Assembly (NCBI RefSeq): GCF_963677565.1
Contig: NZ_OY781981.1
Span: 4,084,001-4,148,000 of the forward strand
Direction: 5' to 3'
DNA from: an uncultured Draconibacterium sp.
GTDB taxonomy: Bacteria; Bacteroidota; Bacteroidia; Bacteroidales; Prolixibacteraceae
DNA length: 64,000 bases
The notes beneath the pieces are model-generated. The model did not search any database. It saw only the letters and a list, made by a program, of their open reading frames with translations, and was not told the origin of the DNA. The position numbers and the translations under genes are program-made. Within the stretch, counting starts at the first letter, position 1. Every line of letters begins with the position of its first letter. Below, one piece after another: positions 1-9,632 of the stretch.

Positions 1-996
1 GCCGGAGCCATTATTAGTGGTGCCTATTTTGGCGATAAAATGAGTCCGTTAAGTGATACCACCAACCTTGCCCCGGCAATGGCAGGTACAGATCTCTTTA
101 CTCATATTCGTTATATGACCTTTACCACGGTTCCAACCATGACCATTACCCTGATTATTTTCCTGATCATGGGATTTAACTACGATTTTTCAAATGCATC
201 AATAAATGTTGAAGATGTAAAACTGGCCATTGACGCTACTTTTAACACCAGTCCTTTATTGTTTTTGGTACCTGTGATTTTGATTACAGTTATCATACTG
301 AAAGTTCCCCCATTGCCATCGCTATTAATTGGCACATTATTGGGCGGTTTGTTTGCTATAATTTTTCAACCCGACATAATAAATGCTGTTGCAGGTAACG
401 TTGAAAACTACGGAACAGCATCGTATTATTCGGTAATGCAGGCCATGTTTGGAGATGTTAGCCTGACCACTTCAAATGCAAATGTAAACGACTTGCTAAG
501 CACTTCAGGAATGCGAGGAATGCTCGACACTGTCTGGCTCATACTTTCGGCAATGGTTTTTGGTGGCGTGATGGAATCGGCAGGTTTGCTGAAACGCATT
601 ACCCAGCCGATTGTAAAATATGCAAAAAGCACCGGAAGTTTGGTGGCATCTACTGTTGGAACTTGTATCTTTTTCAATACCACAGCTTCCGACCAATATA
701 TTGCACTGGTTGTACCCGGAAGAATGTACAGAAAGACTTATGAGGAAAAGGGACTAAAGCCTGAAGTTTTAAGTAGAACACTGGAAGACAGTGGAACGAT
801 TACTTCTGTTCTTATTCCATGGAATACCTGCGGAGCAACACAATCAAGAGTGCTGGGAGTTGATACATGGTCGTATGCTCCTTATGCCTTTTTTAATATC
901 ATCAGTCCGTTTATGACTATTCTTTTTGCCTATCTGAATATTAAAATCAGAAGATTTGCAAAAGGCGAAAAAATACCGGAAGTGAAAAAAGATTAA
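1..996 (+). CDS. nhaC: Na+/H+ antiporter, NhaC family (5' truncated by window edge)
   Basis: Inner-membrane sodium/proton exchanger used for pH and salt homeostasis. The reading frame is open from base 1, so the N-terminal part lies outside the window; an ATG at position 40 is internal. The motif GDKMSPLSDTTNLAPAMAG, seen at the very start, is the hallmark conserved loop of the NhaC family, and SGMRGMLDTVWLILSAMVFGG and the SDQYIALVVPGRMY region are also family-typical. Several hydrophobic segments follow (around visible residues 55-75, 85-115, 160-185). The C-terminus is short and basic. A strong hairpin terminator follows at once. NhaC homologues exchange Na+ for protons, sometimes with malate/lactate; the exact substrate cannot be read here. 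Confidence 0.9.
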   Translation, partial: AGAIISGAYFGDKMSPLSDTTNLAPAMAGTDLFTHIRYMTFTTVPTMTITLIIFLIMGFNYDFSNASINVEDVKLAIDATFNTSPLLFLVPVILITVIILKVPPLPSLLIGTLLGGLFAIIFQPDIINAVAGNVENYGTASYYSVMQAMFGDVSLTTSNANVNDLLSTSGMRGMLDTVWLILSAMVFGGVMESAGLLKRITQPIVKYAKSTGSLVASTVGTCIFFNTTASDQYIALVVPGRMYRKTYEEKGLKPEVLSRTLEDSGTITSVLIPWNTCGATQSRVLGVDTWSYAPYAFFNIISPFMTILFAYLNIKIRRFAKGEKIPEVKKD

Positions 997-1020
997 AAGA
1001 AACAACTTTTTACAAAGCAT

Positions 1021-1056
1021 AAAAAAACGCAGCAACTAACCGTTGACTGCGTTTTT
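1021..1056. terminator. Bidirectional intrinsic terminator between nhaC and the convergent oxidoreductase gene
   Basis: An A-run, the arm CGCAGCAAC, a five-base loop, and the arm GTTGACTGCG (one bulged A) followed by a T-run. A/T-runs flank both arms, so it can stop transcription from either side. It lies between two convergent genes, as expected. Confidence 0.85.
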
Positions 1057-1078
1057 TATTTTATGGTAGAAAAGTAAA

Positions 1079-2485
1079 TTACGTTAATCGTTTGCTTCGT
1101 GGTTGCAAAGTGGTTAAACTTCCTATATTCACCGGTTTCCCTGATTCAATACTGTTTCGGGCAGCTGTTCCAATAAGAATTGACATAGCTCCATCGCGCG
1201 TTCCGGCTAAATGCTGGAATTCATCTTCAGCGTCGGGTGTTCTGAAAATATGATCATGCAATCGTTTGTCGCCGCCACCATGGCCACCACGACTGTATCC
1301 CACATTGATAATTTCCTGTTCGCCCCACAATTTATGCAGAATAATAGGCTTCATCATCTGCTGCTGGTTTTCACTCTGATCCATTTCTGCCCGGTGCATG
1401 TCTTCCTGTGATATTTGCACATCTTCCAGGTAAGGCACATCCAGAAATGCTTCAATACGTCCTTCGGTACCGTTAAATGCCACACGCCAGCCTTCCCAAG
1501 GCGAGTAGGTTGTTAACATGTAATTCAGGTACACATTATTGGCGTATTTCACATTTACATTCATTTTATCGTAAATGTTTATTTCCGGCCTGAACAAACA
1601 ATTATCGCGAATATAACCATCGAGCTCTTCGTGTTTTGCGTAAAGATTGAATTCCGTAGGACTTTTAGTTATATCCCAGAAGAAAGGACAACTCTCCTTT
1701 TCATCGCACGACCGGCAATTTATGCCACTTTTCTCCGGGCGGTTACCATAAAACTCTAAATCTCCGGTTGCATAAACTTCATCCGGATCGGAATCGATCC
1801 ACCAGTTTAACAAATCGAAATGGTGAGTGGCTTTGTGAATCAGTAAAGTTCCACTCCACTCGCGCTGTCCGTGCCAACGACGAAAATACGAAGCTCCGTG
1901 ACTGGTATTCAGCATCCAGGAGAAATCAACCGAAACCAATTTACCGATCGTATTATTCATTAACAACTCCTTGATTTTGGTATTGTAAGGACTCCAGCGG
2001 TAATTGAATCCAACAATTACTTTTCGTTTATAAATTCGTTCGGCATCCAATATTTCCTGACACTTGTCTTCATCAGTTGTCAACGGCTTTTCAGTAAGCA
2101 CATCAACGCCATTTTTAAGCGATTTTACAATGTACTGATGATGCGTTGCATCCGGTGTTGTCACTATTATTAAGTCAGGCGATTGCTCACTTATCATTTC
2201 ATCAAAATCAGTGTAAGTTTTACAGTCTTTTCCAACTCCGATATATTCAGCCGCATATTGTAGCCTGCCAGGATTGATATCAACCAAAGCCACGAATTCA
2301 AGAATATCTCCATATTCCTCAACCAGTCGTTTTCCCCAAAAACTGTTGCCGCGAATTCCGGTACCTACCAAAACCATTTTCAGCTTTTCGCCTTCGGAAA
2401 GAACAGCTGCTTTTAATGGATTTGAAACAACTGCGCCGGCAGCTATTGTACCAATAGTGGCAAGAAAATTTCTTCTGTTTTGCAT
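1079..2485 (-). CDS. Gfo/Idh/MocA family oxidoreductase with twin-arginine signal
   Basis: NAD(P)-dependent sugar or sugar-acid oxidoreductase, 468 aa, probably exported folded by the Tat system. The N-terminus MQNRRNFLATIG followed by a hydrophobic stretch and an Ala-rich cleavage region is a typical Tat signal of this family. A Rossmann glycine motif (VGTGIRG, about 40-46) and the family motif TEKPLT (about 131-136) place it clearly. A Cys-rich patch (CRSCDEKESC, about 257-266) may bind a metal or be structural. It lies downstream of the SusCD genes but beyond a strong terminator, so it is probably transcribed separately. Such exported enzymes often accompany carbohydrate uptake loci in Bacteroidota; some act as glycosidases using NAD chemistry. 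The substrate is unknown. Confidence 0.85.
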   Translation of the reverse strand: MQNRRNFLATIGTIAAGAVVSNPLKAAVLSEGEKLKMVLVGTGIRGNSFWGKRLVEEYGDILEFVALVDINPGRLQYAAEYIGVGKDCKTYTDFDEMISEQSPDLIIVTTPDATHHQYIVKSLKNGVDVLTEKPLTTDEDKCQEILDAERIYKRKVIVGFNYRWSPYNTKIKELLMNNTIGKLVSVDFSWMLNTSHGASYFRRWHGQREWSGTLLIHKATHHFDLLNWWIDSDPDEVYATGDLEFYGNRPEKSGINCRSCDEKESCPFFWDITKSPTEFNLYAKHEELDGYIRDNCLFRPEINIYDKMNVNVKYANNVYLNYMLTTYSPWEGWRVAFNGTEGRIEAFLDVPYLEDVQISQEDMHRAEMDQSENQQQMMKPIILHKLWGEQEIINVGYSRGGHGGGDKRLHDHIFRTPDAEDEFQHLAGTRDGAMSILIGTAARNSIESGKPVNIGSLTTLQPRSKRLT

Positions 2486-2548
2486 GTGTATAAGTTTATA
2501 AGCAATTGATTTAGATGAATAAACTTAAAACAATTTGAGAAATCTTCC

Positions 2549-2578
2549 AAAAAAAGAAAGGCCACCCGCAGGCAGCCT
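2549..2578 (-). terminator. Terminator of the susCD transcript
   Basis: On the minus strand AGGCTGCC, loop TGCG, GGTGGCCT forms an eight-pair stem (two U-G pairs) followed by TTCTTTTTTT. It lies 37 nt after the susD stop codon. Confidence 0.8.
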
Positions 2579-2614
2579 CTCCATTCATAAACTAATAACC
2601 AGACTATATTAGGT

Positions 2615-4291
2615 TTAGTTGTAACCCGGATTTTGTTCCAGTGCATTGTTGCCCGACAGTGCATCCTGAGGCACAGGGAAACGGCGTAAATGCTCCGAAT
2701 TTGAAGCGCTGTGATCCCACCAATTGTCATTCACAAATTTATTCCAGCGGATTAGATCAGTACGACGTCGGCCTTCACCAAGAAATTCTACGCCCCACTC
2801 ATCCAGCATTCTGTATTCATCCAAATTATCTGCGGTTACAGGATTTGGGTCATTACCATCTTCAAAATTACGTTCGCGAACAGTATTAATTAATTCTGCT
2901 GCAGCTTGTTTGTCGCCGTCGCGTAATTTACACTCTGCCAGCATATAATAAACTTCAGCCAAACGCATTATTACGTTATCAGCCCCCCAGCGTAACGATT
3001 CGTCAGCAAGGTTTGGCATTGGAGCTTTTACCAAACGAACCCCGGTGTTTTCTTCACCGTCAGCCATTGTAGATGGTAACGATGCAATATCAGGATATTC
3101 GTCGCCAACTTTTTTGAAAGTGGCTACCATATCAACAAACGAAATCACCTCGTCTTTGTATTCCTGCGTTCCGTAAGAAGTTCCGTATGGGCTGATTTGA
3201 TCGCCAACCAGGAACATTCCCTCGTATTTTCCGCCGCCTTTGTACAGGTATGGTTTTTTACGCAAATCACCATCATCGAATTTTTCGTAAGGATTACCCA
3301 ATTTGAATTCGGTATACAATTCGCCGGTTGGTTTGCGCGATGGTTGCAAGTGATGACCATTCCAGGCACCGCCATCCAAACCGAAATACTTGTAAGTTTC
3401 GTAGTGGTAGAAACGGTTCCACATCCAATCGTACTGCAATTTATTAAACTCCGATGGAGCCGACCAGATTACCTCCGGCGATTCGTTATTGTAGAAGCCA
3501 AGAGCTCCATACCAGGTTGGATCAAGATCATAATCACCGTATTCTCCATTCAGGATTCCCTGGCAGATTGTTGCACACTCTGAAAAGCGGCTTTCGCCAA
3601 TATACGATTCAGCATTGAAATACAATTGTGCCAACATGGCCGCCGCTGCTCCCCTGCGAAGTGCGCCTTCCTCTTTCTCTCCGGCTACTTTTTTAGGCAA
3701 CTGTGGAATCGCTTCCAAAAGCAAACTTTCAATATGATCAAAGGTTTCTTTATCGCTACTTCTCGGAATATTTTCACCTTCGTTTGAAGTAAAAATCGGA
3801 AGGCCGCCAAAGAAATCAAGACCACGCAAATAGAAATACGCAATAAGCGTTTGCAACTGCATAACGTGCGATGCTTTGTCTTCTTCTGTTAAACCTACCG
3901 TACTGTAGTCGAGGTTCTCAAGGTCTTGTTTGGTATCTAGAGCCAATGCAACCCCCATAAGCGAACCTCTCCACGATTGCCAGATCCAACCGTCGTTAAC
4001 TGTCCATTGGTGATAGTGATAGCGGTAGTTTTCACCTCCGTTATACCAGTGCGGACCTTTGGTTGTAATGGCAAACTGGTCGGCAGTCATTTCCTGCAGT
4101 TGCCATCTGTCTTCCTGAACATACCAGCGTGCGTGGGTAAAAGAACGGTACAAAGCAGCTTTTACGTCCTGCTCAGTTTTAAAGAATGTTTCCGGAACAA
4201 CGGCAGAGTACCATTCCTCTTCCAGGTCGGTACAGGCCACACCGGTAAACAACAACATTATTAGTAGTAAACTATATGATTTAATTTTCAT
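2615..4291 (-). CDS. RagB/SusD family nutrient-uptake lipoprotein
   Basis: Surface-exposed, lipid-anchored substrate-binding lid that works with the TonB-dependent SusC partner encoded directly upstream (18-bp gap). 558 aa. A lipoprotein signal peptide ends in TGVAC, with Cys20 as the lipidated residue. The C-terminal SusD/RagB domain is seen in the helix RLAEVYYMLAECKLRDGD, and the middle has the all-helical TPR-like pattern of SusD (LDTKQDLENLDYS, AYFYLRGLDFFGG). The glycan or peptide bound cannot be read from sequence. No glycoside hydrolase, lyase or sulfatase lies in the window, so the substrate is not indicated by neighbours. The gene order sigma-fecR-susC-susD is standard. Confidence 0.95.
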   Translation of the reverse strand: MKIKSYSLLLIMLLFTGVACTDLEEEWYSAVVPETFFKTEQDVKAALYRSFTHARWYVQEDRWQLQEMTADQFAITTKGPHWYNGGENYRYHYHQWTVNDGWIWQSWRGSLMGVALALDTKQDLENLDYSTVGLTEEDKASHVMQLQTLIAYFYLRGLDFFGGLPIFTSNEGENIPRSSDKETFDHIESLLLEAIPQLPKKVAGEKEEGALRRGAAAAMLAQLYFNAESYIGESRFSECATICQGILNGEYGDYDLDPTWYGALGFYNNESPEVIWSAPSEFNKLQYDWMWNRFYHYETYKYFGLDGGAWNGHHLQPSRKPTGELYTEFKLGNPYEKFDDGDLRKKPYLYKGGGKYEGMFLVGDQISPYGTSYGTQEYKDEVISFVDMVATFKKVGDEYPDIASLPSTMADGEENTGVRLVKAPMPNLADESLRWGADNVIMRLAEVYYMLAECKLRDGDKQAAAELINTVRERNFEDGNDPNPVTADNLDEYRMLDEWGVEFLGEGRRRTDLIRWNKFVNDNWWDHSASNSEHLRRFPVPQDALSGNNALEQNPGYN

Positions 4292-4309
4292 AACAATTCA
4301 ATTTAAAGG

Positions 4310-7300
4310 TTAGAAAGTTAATTGCACACCCAAAGTCCAGGTACGGGTACGTGGATAAATGTTATTATGCCACTCGAAACCGGGATCCAAACCATTTATG
4401 TTCGACTCCGGATCCATTCCCGAATAAGACGTAATGGTAAACAGATCTCTTCCGGTAACATATACATTGGCATTTTGCAACCAGTTGATGTTTCCGGTAT
4501 CAAAACGATAACGCAGTGTTAAGGCTTTCAGCTTGATAAAATCACCGTCTTCAATCCAATAGTCGGAAAGCTCTTTCTCGCCTGTAACATCTTTGTTTTT
4601 ATCAAACGCATGCGACAAAACGTTTTGTTCCTCAACATTTGGCAAACCATAATACATATCAATAGTATTATAGATATCGTGTCCTAACCAACTGGTAAAA
4701 AAGGCTTCCAATTCGAAGTTCCTAAAACTAACGGTGTTGTTCCACGACATTTGTACTTTTGGAATTGCATTACCCACAAATGCTTTGTCGTCGTTAGTTT
4801 TTGTTTGCTGAGTTACATCAAACGCATTTCCGTCTTTGTCGTACAACATCCAGTTTCCTTCTTCTGTAAAACCGGCAAATCGCCATACGTAAAACTTACC
4901 AATGTCTTGTCCGGGGAACAGGCGAACAGCATTACCCGGAGAGCCAGGAGCAGGAAATCCTACCCTATCCCAATAAGTTTGACTGCCCCAAAGCGACTCC
5001 AGAGTTGATTTATTGTGTGAAATACGGAACGTTGTCGAATAGTCCCAGTTGGCCGAATTTACTGCATTGTAATTAACTTCGGCCTCCCATCCTTTGTTGC
5101 GCAGGCTACCAACATTCATGGTTGTTTTGTCGTGTACTGCAGGTGGCACAGATACTGAAATATCGTAAATCATTTTATCTACTTTACGATCGTATAAATC
5201 GAACTTACCAGTCAATTTGTTGTCAAAGAATCCAAAATCAACACCAACGTTAAATTCCTTTTTCTCTTCCCACTGCAGGTCTTTGTTTTGGTTGTGGGCT
5301 GATCCGTAAGTATAAATCCATTCATCGTCAACCAACCACCAGGTATCCGAAGCATACATACGTGTTGCTGCACCCGGAGCAAAACTTTGGTTACCGGTTA
5401 CACCATAACCGCCACGCAGTTTTAAGTCGCTCAGAAAATCAAGACTGCTCATAAAAGTTTCGTCACCAATTCGCCATCCGGCTGATACTGCAGGAAAGAA
5501 TCCCCATTGGTTGTCGGTGTAGAATTTCGAAGAACCTTCGTAACGTCCACTTACCGAAAGAATATATTTTTCGCGGAAAGTATAATTGGCACGACCAAAG
5601 AACGCGATCAATCTTTCGCGTGGATCTTTCCACGATCCCATTCCGGCTTTACCTTCCGAAAGGAATGTTCCTTTTCCCATATCCCAGGCTTCGATTCCGT
5701 CAACCGGAAAATCATAGTTTGCCATATTAAAACCATCAGCGTTAAACTCCTGGAAACTATAACCGGCTACAGCGTTAATTGAATGTTCTCCGAAAGTATT
5801 AATGTATTTTGTGAGCCATTCGAAAGTTTTATCCATGTTACGACCATACGACTGTTCGGCACGACCTGCTCTCGCGTTATCCAGCGATTCTTTGTGTTGC
5901 GCTGAGTAGTACAAAATATTGCGATACTCGTTTGCGCGATGCGCGATCATCGCCTGGGTACTTAAATTATCAGTAATATTCAGTTTTAATGTAACATCAC
6001 CAAGGAAGTTTGTGGAGTGTCCCTGATCAGTGCGCAAATTAATATCGGCAACCGGGTTGTAATATTCCCAACCACCTGTCCAAACATTATAACCGTGAAC
6101 TTGTGTATCGTCGTAAGCTGGTTGTGTAGGATTGAGTTTTAAAGCCATATCGAAAATACCATTATGCGAACGATTGCTGTTCGTTTTGCGGTAATCGGCA
6201 TGAGCAATAATTTCGGCAAATCCATCAATTAAAGTAAAGTTTGCGTTAATACGACCGCCCATTTCTTCCCGTTTATCGCCAATGGCAATACCTTCCTGGT
6301 CAGATTTCAGGATTGTGGCATAAATACGTGATGTTTCAGAACCTCCACTCAAATTGATGTGATGACGCTGACTGAAAGGATTGTCAACCGTAACTTCGTC
6401 GTACCAATCGGTAGAACTTCCGTAATCCGTTCCCAAATCGTTGGCTACAAATTCTTGGGCACTTAAAACTTCCGGTTTGCGGCGAATAGTTTCCGTGGTG
6501 AACTCCGATGTATATGTCAAACGGATTTTTCCTGCTTTTGCCGATTTTGTTGTAATAAGAATTACACCGCCAGCAGCACGCGTACCATAAATTGCTCCGG
6601 CCGATGCATCTTTCAACACATCAATCGATTCAATATCTTCGCGGCTTACCGAGTTCAGGCTTCCTCCGGGTACTCCGTCAATTACAATAAGTGGTCCTTG
6701 TCCGGCCAAAACCGATGCAACACCACGTAACTGCACCGATGTTGTGGCGTTCGGGCTGGTTCCGTTTGTCGACTGAATACTTAAACCTGTAACTTTTCCC
6801 TGCATTCCGATAAGCGGATTTCCTGATCCTCCCGGAATAAGGTCTTTTGATTTTACAGAAGTGATCGAACTGGTAACTTCTTTTTTCTCTAAAGTACCAT
6901 AACCTACAACCACTACTTCGTCAACATTAATAGCATCGGCAAGCATGGTAACATTTATTTCGGTTTGATTACCAACTTCTATTTCCTGAGGTTGCATGCC
7001 AACAAACGAAAATTGAAGAGTAGCATTTGCAGGAACACCAGACAACGAATACGCTCCTTCTAAATTGGTAACTGTACCGTTTGTAGTTCCTTTTACAACA
7101 ATGGTAACACCCGGTAAAGGCATTCCGTCCAGATCGGTAATAACCCCGCGAACCGTATTTTGCTGCTGAGCCTGCATACTTCCGTTTCCGGTGTTATTTT
7201 TAGTTATCACAATGTCCTTGTTGAACACCTTGTATTTTAAACCGGTACCACTCAGTACATCATCTAACACATGCTCAACAGTTGCTTTTGCATAAACAGC

Positions 7301-7558
7301 ATCAACCTTTTTGTAACGAGGCAGATGTTCGTTTTTATAAAAAACATCAAACTCGGTTTGATCCTGAATGGATTGAAAAACATTTTCGAGACATGCATCG
7401 CGTAGTTCCATGTCAATTCGCACTGATTGCGAGTATACACTGGCTGATACGCTGACTAAGCTTATTAAAATTAAAAAAAGGGATAGTTTCATAACAAGAA
7501 ACAGTTTTCTCCCCCTTCTTCTTTCAAAAAGAAAGAGGTGGATTAGTTTTTTTTTCAT
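4310..7558 (-). CDS. SusC/RagA family TonB-linked outer-membrane transporter with STN domain
   Basis: Outer-membrane barrel that imports an oligomeric nutrient using TonB energy. 1082 aa. Order: basic N-terminus and signal sequence ending near SVYSQ (about 38-44; an internal Met at residue 23 is another possible start), STN signalling domain (about 46-105), carboxypeptidase-D-like beta domain (GVITDLDGMPLPGVTIVVKG, about 138-157), plug (VDEVVVVGYGTLEKKEVTSS, then the IDVLKDASAGAIYGTRAAGG plug motif), and the barrel to the C-terminal aromatic end (TWTLGVQLTF). The STN domain is known to signal to FecR-type anti-sigma factors, and a fecR-sigma pair lies just upstream, so its expression is probably induced by its own substrate. 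Confidence 0.95.
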   Translation of the reverse strand: MKKKLIHLFLFERRRGRKLFLVMKLSLFLILISLVSVSASVYSQSVRIDMELRDACLENVFQSIQDQTEFDVFYKNEHLPRYKKVDAVYAKATVEHVLDDVLSGTGLKYKVFNKDIVITKNNTGNGSMQAQQQNTVRGVITDLDGMPLPGVTIVVKGTTNGTVTNLEGAYSLSGVPANATLQFSFVGMQPQEIEVGNQTEINVTMLADAINVDEVVVVGYGTLEKKEVTSSITSVKSKDLIPGGSGNPLIGMQGKVTGLSIQSTNGTSPNATTSVQLRGVASVLAGQGPLIVIDGVPGGSLNSVSREDIESIDVLKDASAGAIYGTRAAGGVILITTKSAKAGKIRLTYTSEFTTETIRRKPEVLSAQEFVANDLGTDYGSSTDWYDEVTVDNPFSQRHHINLSGGSETSRIYATILKSDQEGIAIGDKREEMGGRINANFTLIDGFAEIIAHADYRKTNSNRSHNGIFDMALKLNPTQPAYDDTQVHGYNVWTGGWEYYNPVADINLRTDQGHSTNFLGDVTLKLNITDNLSTQAMIAHRANEYRNILYYSAQHKESLDNARAGRAEQSYGRNMDKTFEWLTKYINTFGEHSINAVAGYSFQEFNADGFNMANYDFPVDGIEAWDMGKGTFLSEGKAGMGSWKDPRERLIAFFGRANYTFREKYILSVSGRYEGSSKFYTDNQWGFFPAVSAGWRIGDETFMSSLDFLSDLKLRGGYGVTGNQSFAPGAATRMYASDTWWLVDDEWIYTYGSAHNQNKDLQWEEKKEFNVGVDFGFFDNKLTGKFDLYDRKVDKMIYDISVSVPPAVHDKTTMNVGSLRNKGWEAEVNYNAVNSANWDYSTTFRISHNKSTLESLWGSQTYWDRVGFPAPGSPGNAVRLFPGQDIGKFYVWRFAGFTEEGNWMLYDKDGNAFDVTQQTKTNDDKAFVGNAIPKVQMSWNNTVSFRNFELEAFFTSWLGHDIYNTIDMYYGLPNVEEQNVLSHAFDKNKDVTGEKELSDYWIEDGDFIKLKALTLRYRFDTGNINWLQNANVYVTGRDLFTITSYSGMDPESNINGLDPGFEWHNNIYPRTRTWTLGVQLTF

Positions 7559-7610
7559 AGTTTCGCTACGATTTTAATTTATAAATCAAAAAATTACATT
7601 TGTAATGTTA

Positions 7611-7639
7611 AACGGGAAGTATGTGGCGTATTTCCCGTT
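7611..7639. other. Inverted repeat between fecR and susC
   Basis: AACGGGAA and TTCCCGTT are perfect arms separated by 13 bases. A T-run follows on the plus strand but only a weak one on the minus strand, the direction of transcription. It may be a weak terminator or processing hairpin after fecR, or an operator ahead of susC. Confidence 0.45.
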
Positions 7640-7702
7640 TTTCTTGTGGAAAGTAGGATTTTCATATCATAGGCATAAGTAGTTTAGTTAGTGTTTTTAA
7701 TC

Positions 7703-8698
7703 TTATTTTAGTGTTACTGTGATGTCGTCGTTATCAATGTGATAATCAATCGGGACTAACTCATTGATAACTTCAAAGTGTTGTTTAATTGGTTTATGTT
7801 TTCTCAGTACTCCCGAGATATATTCGTATTTAAATTCCTCTTTATTATAGTCGATATCCACATCCCACCAGCGTTCCATAATCTGAAAAACCTTATCAAC
7901 CGATTCGTTGCGGAATTCGTAACGTCCTTCACGCCAGGCGGTATAAATGTCAAAATCCTTATCGCCGATTATAACTTCAGCCGTTTCGGTGTAGAAAGTT
8001 GACTGTTCGCCGGGATACAAATCCTTAAAGAAATTGCCTGAGATGATTTTTACTTTTCCTTCAACCAGCGTGGTTTCAATCATTTTATCTTCGGGGTATT
8101 CGCAAATATTAAATTTGGTTCCGGTAACTTTTACGATATGGTTTCCTGTTTTTACCAGAAACGGATTTTTCTCGCTCGAGGTAACTTCAAAATAAGCTTC
8201 GCCGTGCAGGCTAATTTCACGGTTCTTCTCTGTAAAGTCAGATGGAAATGAAAGCTGTGAGCCGGCATTTAACCAAACATGGGTACCATCGGCCAAAAAC
8301 ACTTCTTTAATCTGTCCTTTTATTGCCTCCACAGTTCGCATTTCAACTTTGCGTGCCGAAGCTGCCTCGGTGTAGAAATAATGACTCATCCAGCCAACTC
8401 CTAAAGCCACAACAATAATTGCTGCAATTTTTACAAACTCTTTAAAGAATCCGCGTCTTACTTTCGCCTTATCTATTCGGTGTTGCAATTCAAGCCATTC
8501 ATTGTTTTCTAGTTCTTTCAATCTGTCCGAATCAATTTCAGCAGCATTCCACAAATCTTTTTGCTTAAACAGCTCTTTTCTGTTTCCCGGATTTTCATTT
8601 ATCCAGTTTAAAACTTCAGTTTGTTCATTTTCGTTTGCATTTCCCTGAATAAAATGCAGAATAGACTGATTGATATTTTCAGCGTTTTTGTCGTTCAT
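7703..8698 (-). CDS. FecR family anti-sigma factor
   Basis: Membrane-spanning regulator that holds the partner ECF sigma factor until signalled by the STN domain of the SusC transporter. 331 aa. Cytoplasmic N-terminal DUF4880-like region (about 1-80), a single membrane segment (IAAIIVVALGVGWMSHYF, about 92-109), the periplasmic FecR domain (GQIKEVFLADGTHVWLNAGS through the FLVKTG and VTGTKFNI motifs, about 127-235) and a C-terminal DUF4974-like part (ESVDKVFQIMERWWDVDIDY, about 263-282). It lies 38 bp after the sigma gene and ahead of susC. Confidence 0.95.
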   Translation of the reverse strand: MNDKNAENINQSILHFIQGNANENEQTEVLNWINENPGNRKELFKQKDLWNAAEIDSDRLKELENNEWLELQHRIDKAKVRRGFFKEFVKIAAIIVVALGVGWMSHYFYTEAASARKVEMRTVEAIKGQIKEVFLADGTHVWLNAGSQLSFPSDFTEKNREISLHGEAYFEVTSSEKNPFLVKTGNHIVKVTGTKFNICEYPEDKMIETTLVEGKVKIISGNFFKDLYPGEQSTFYTETAEVIIGDKDFDIYTAWREGRYEFRNESVDKVFQIMERWWDVDIDYNKEEFKYEYISGVLRKHKPIKQHFEVINELVPIDYHIDNDDITVTLK

Positions 8699-8736
8699 CT
8701 CTAATAGGAGTATTATAGGTGAAGTTTACCCTACCT

Positions 8737-9330
8737 CTAATTGTAATTATTTTGAAAATTGAATAGAAAAAAGATGTAGGAAAGGTCTTTAAATTCGTTC
8801 TGAAAGATTTTAAGGGCTTTTGAAATGTGCTTCTCGACCGATTTTAGAGACAGATCGTATTTTTCAGCTATCTCTTTATTTGACAAGCCATTAAACCTGC
8901 TCTCGTTAAACACTTGGGCACATTTTGGCGGTAATTTATCAAGTGTATTTTTAATTCGGTCTCTGATTTCAAACTCAAGAACACTCTTTTCGGAATGAAG
9001 AAAATAATTTAATTCTTCCTGTTTCAATCTGAGTTCTATTTCATTCAATTTGCCGGCTTTTAATCTTTCCTTCTCAAAATATTTGTAGCATCTATTTTTT
9101 ACTATCGAAAAAAGGTAGGCAGAAAGTGTTGTCTTTATATCAATGGTTTTCCTTCTTTTCCATAATTCGTAAAAACAATCCTGAACTAAATCTTTAGCCA
9201 GGTCTTCTGTCACAAATTTTTGCGCAAAAAGAAAAAGTGGTTGATAGTACTTAAAGAAAATACGATTAAAGGACTCATAGTCACCCTCTTTAAGTCTTTG
9301 AAATAATATAGATTCAAGATTGCGATCCAT
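8737..9330 (-). CDS. RNA polymerase ECF sigma factor, Bacteroidetes FecI-like
   Basis: Extracytoplasmic-function sigma factor, 197 aa from the ATG at 9330; four codons further up only a TTG exists, so ATG is preferred. Region 2 is seen in FVTEDLAKDLVQDCFYELWK (about 39-58), region 4 in the helix-turn-helix GLSNKEIAEKYDLSLKSVEK (about 146-165) and LPPKCAQVF. Directly followed by fecR and the STN-bearing susC, so it is predicted to drive transcription of susCD upon uptake of the cognate nutrient. The first about 30 residues match the usual start of this family. Confidence 0.93.
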   Translation of the reverse strand: MDRNLESILFQRLKEGDYESFNRIFFKYYQPLFLFAQKFVTEDLAKDLVQDCFYELWKRRKTIDIKTTLSAYLFSIVKNRCYKYFEKERLKAGKLNEIELRLKQEELNYFLHSEKSVLEFEIRDRIKNTLDKLPPKCAQVFNESRFNGLSNKEIAEKYDLSLKSVEKHISKALKIFQNEFKDLSYIFFLFNFQNNYN

Positions 9331-9632
9331 TAACAAACACAATAAAGGCTTAGTTACAGTTTAGTTTAAGGTAACAAATGTATTCTTTTTATATAATATG
9401 CAAACTGTTTAAAATCATTAGCTCACCTACTTTTCTATTTTGCTTTAATCAGATTATAAACGTTACCCCCACAGTTTCAATTGTTTCCATAAACCAAAAT
9501 TCATTGAGGTATAAAAAACTAAAAACGATAAGTGATTTCTTAATGGATTTCCATAGAAACCGTTACATTTGCGACCTAAAGCCGCAATTATTCGATTTTT
9601 TTTAGAAAACGATTGATACCTAAAATCGTTAT

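Noticed and set aside
3197..3583. 128-codon open frame opposite susD
   Set aside because: Lies fully antisense to a certain gene and shows no independent motif.
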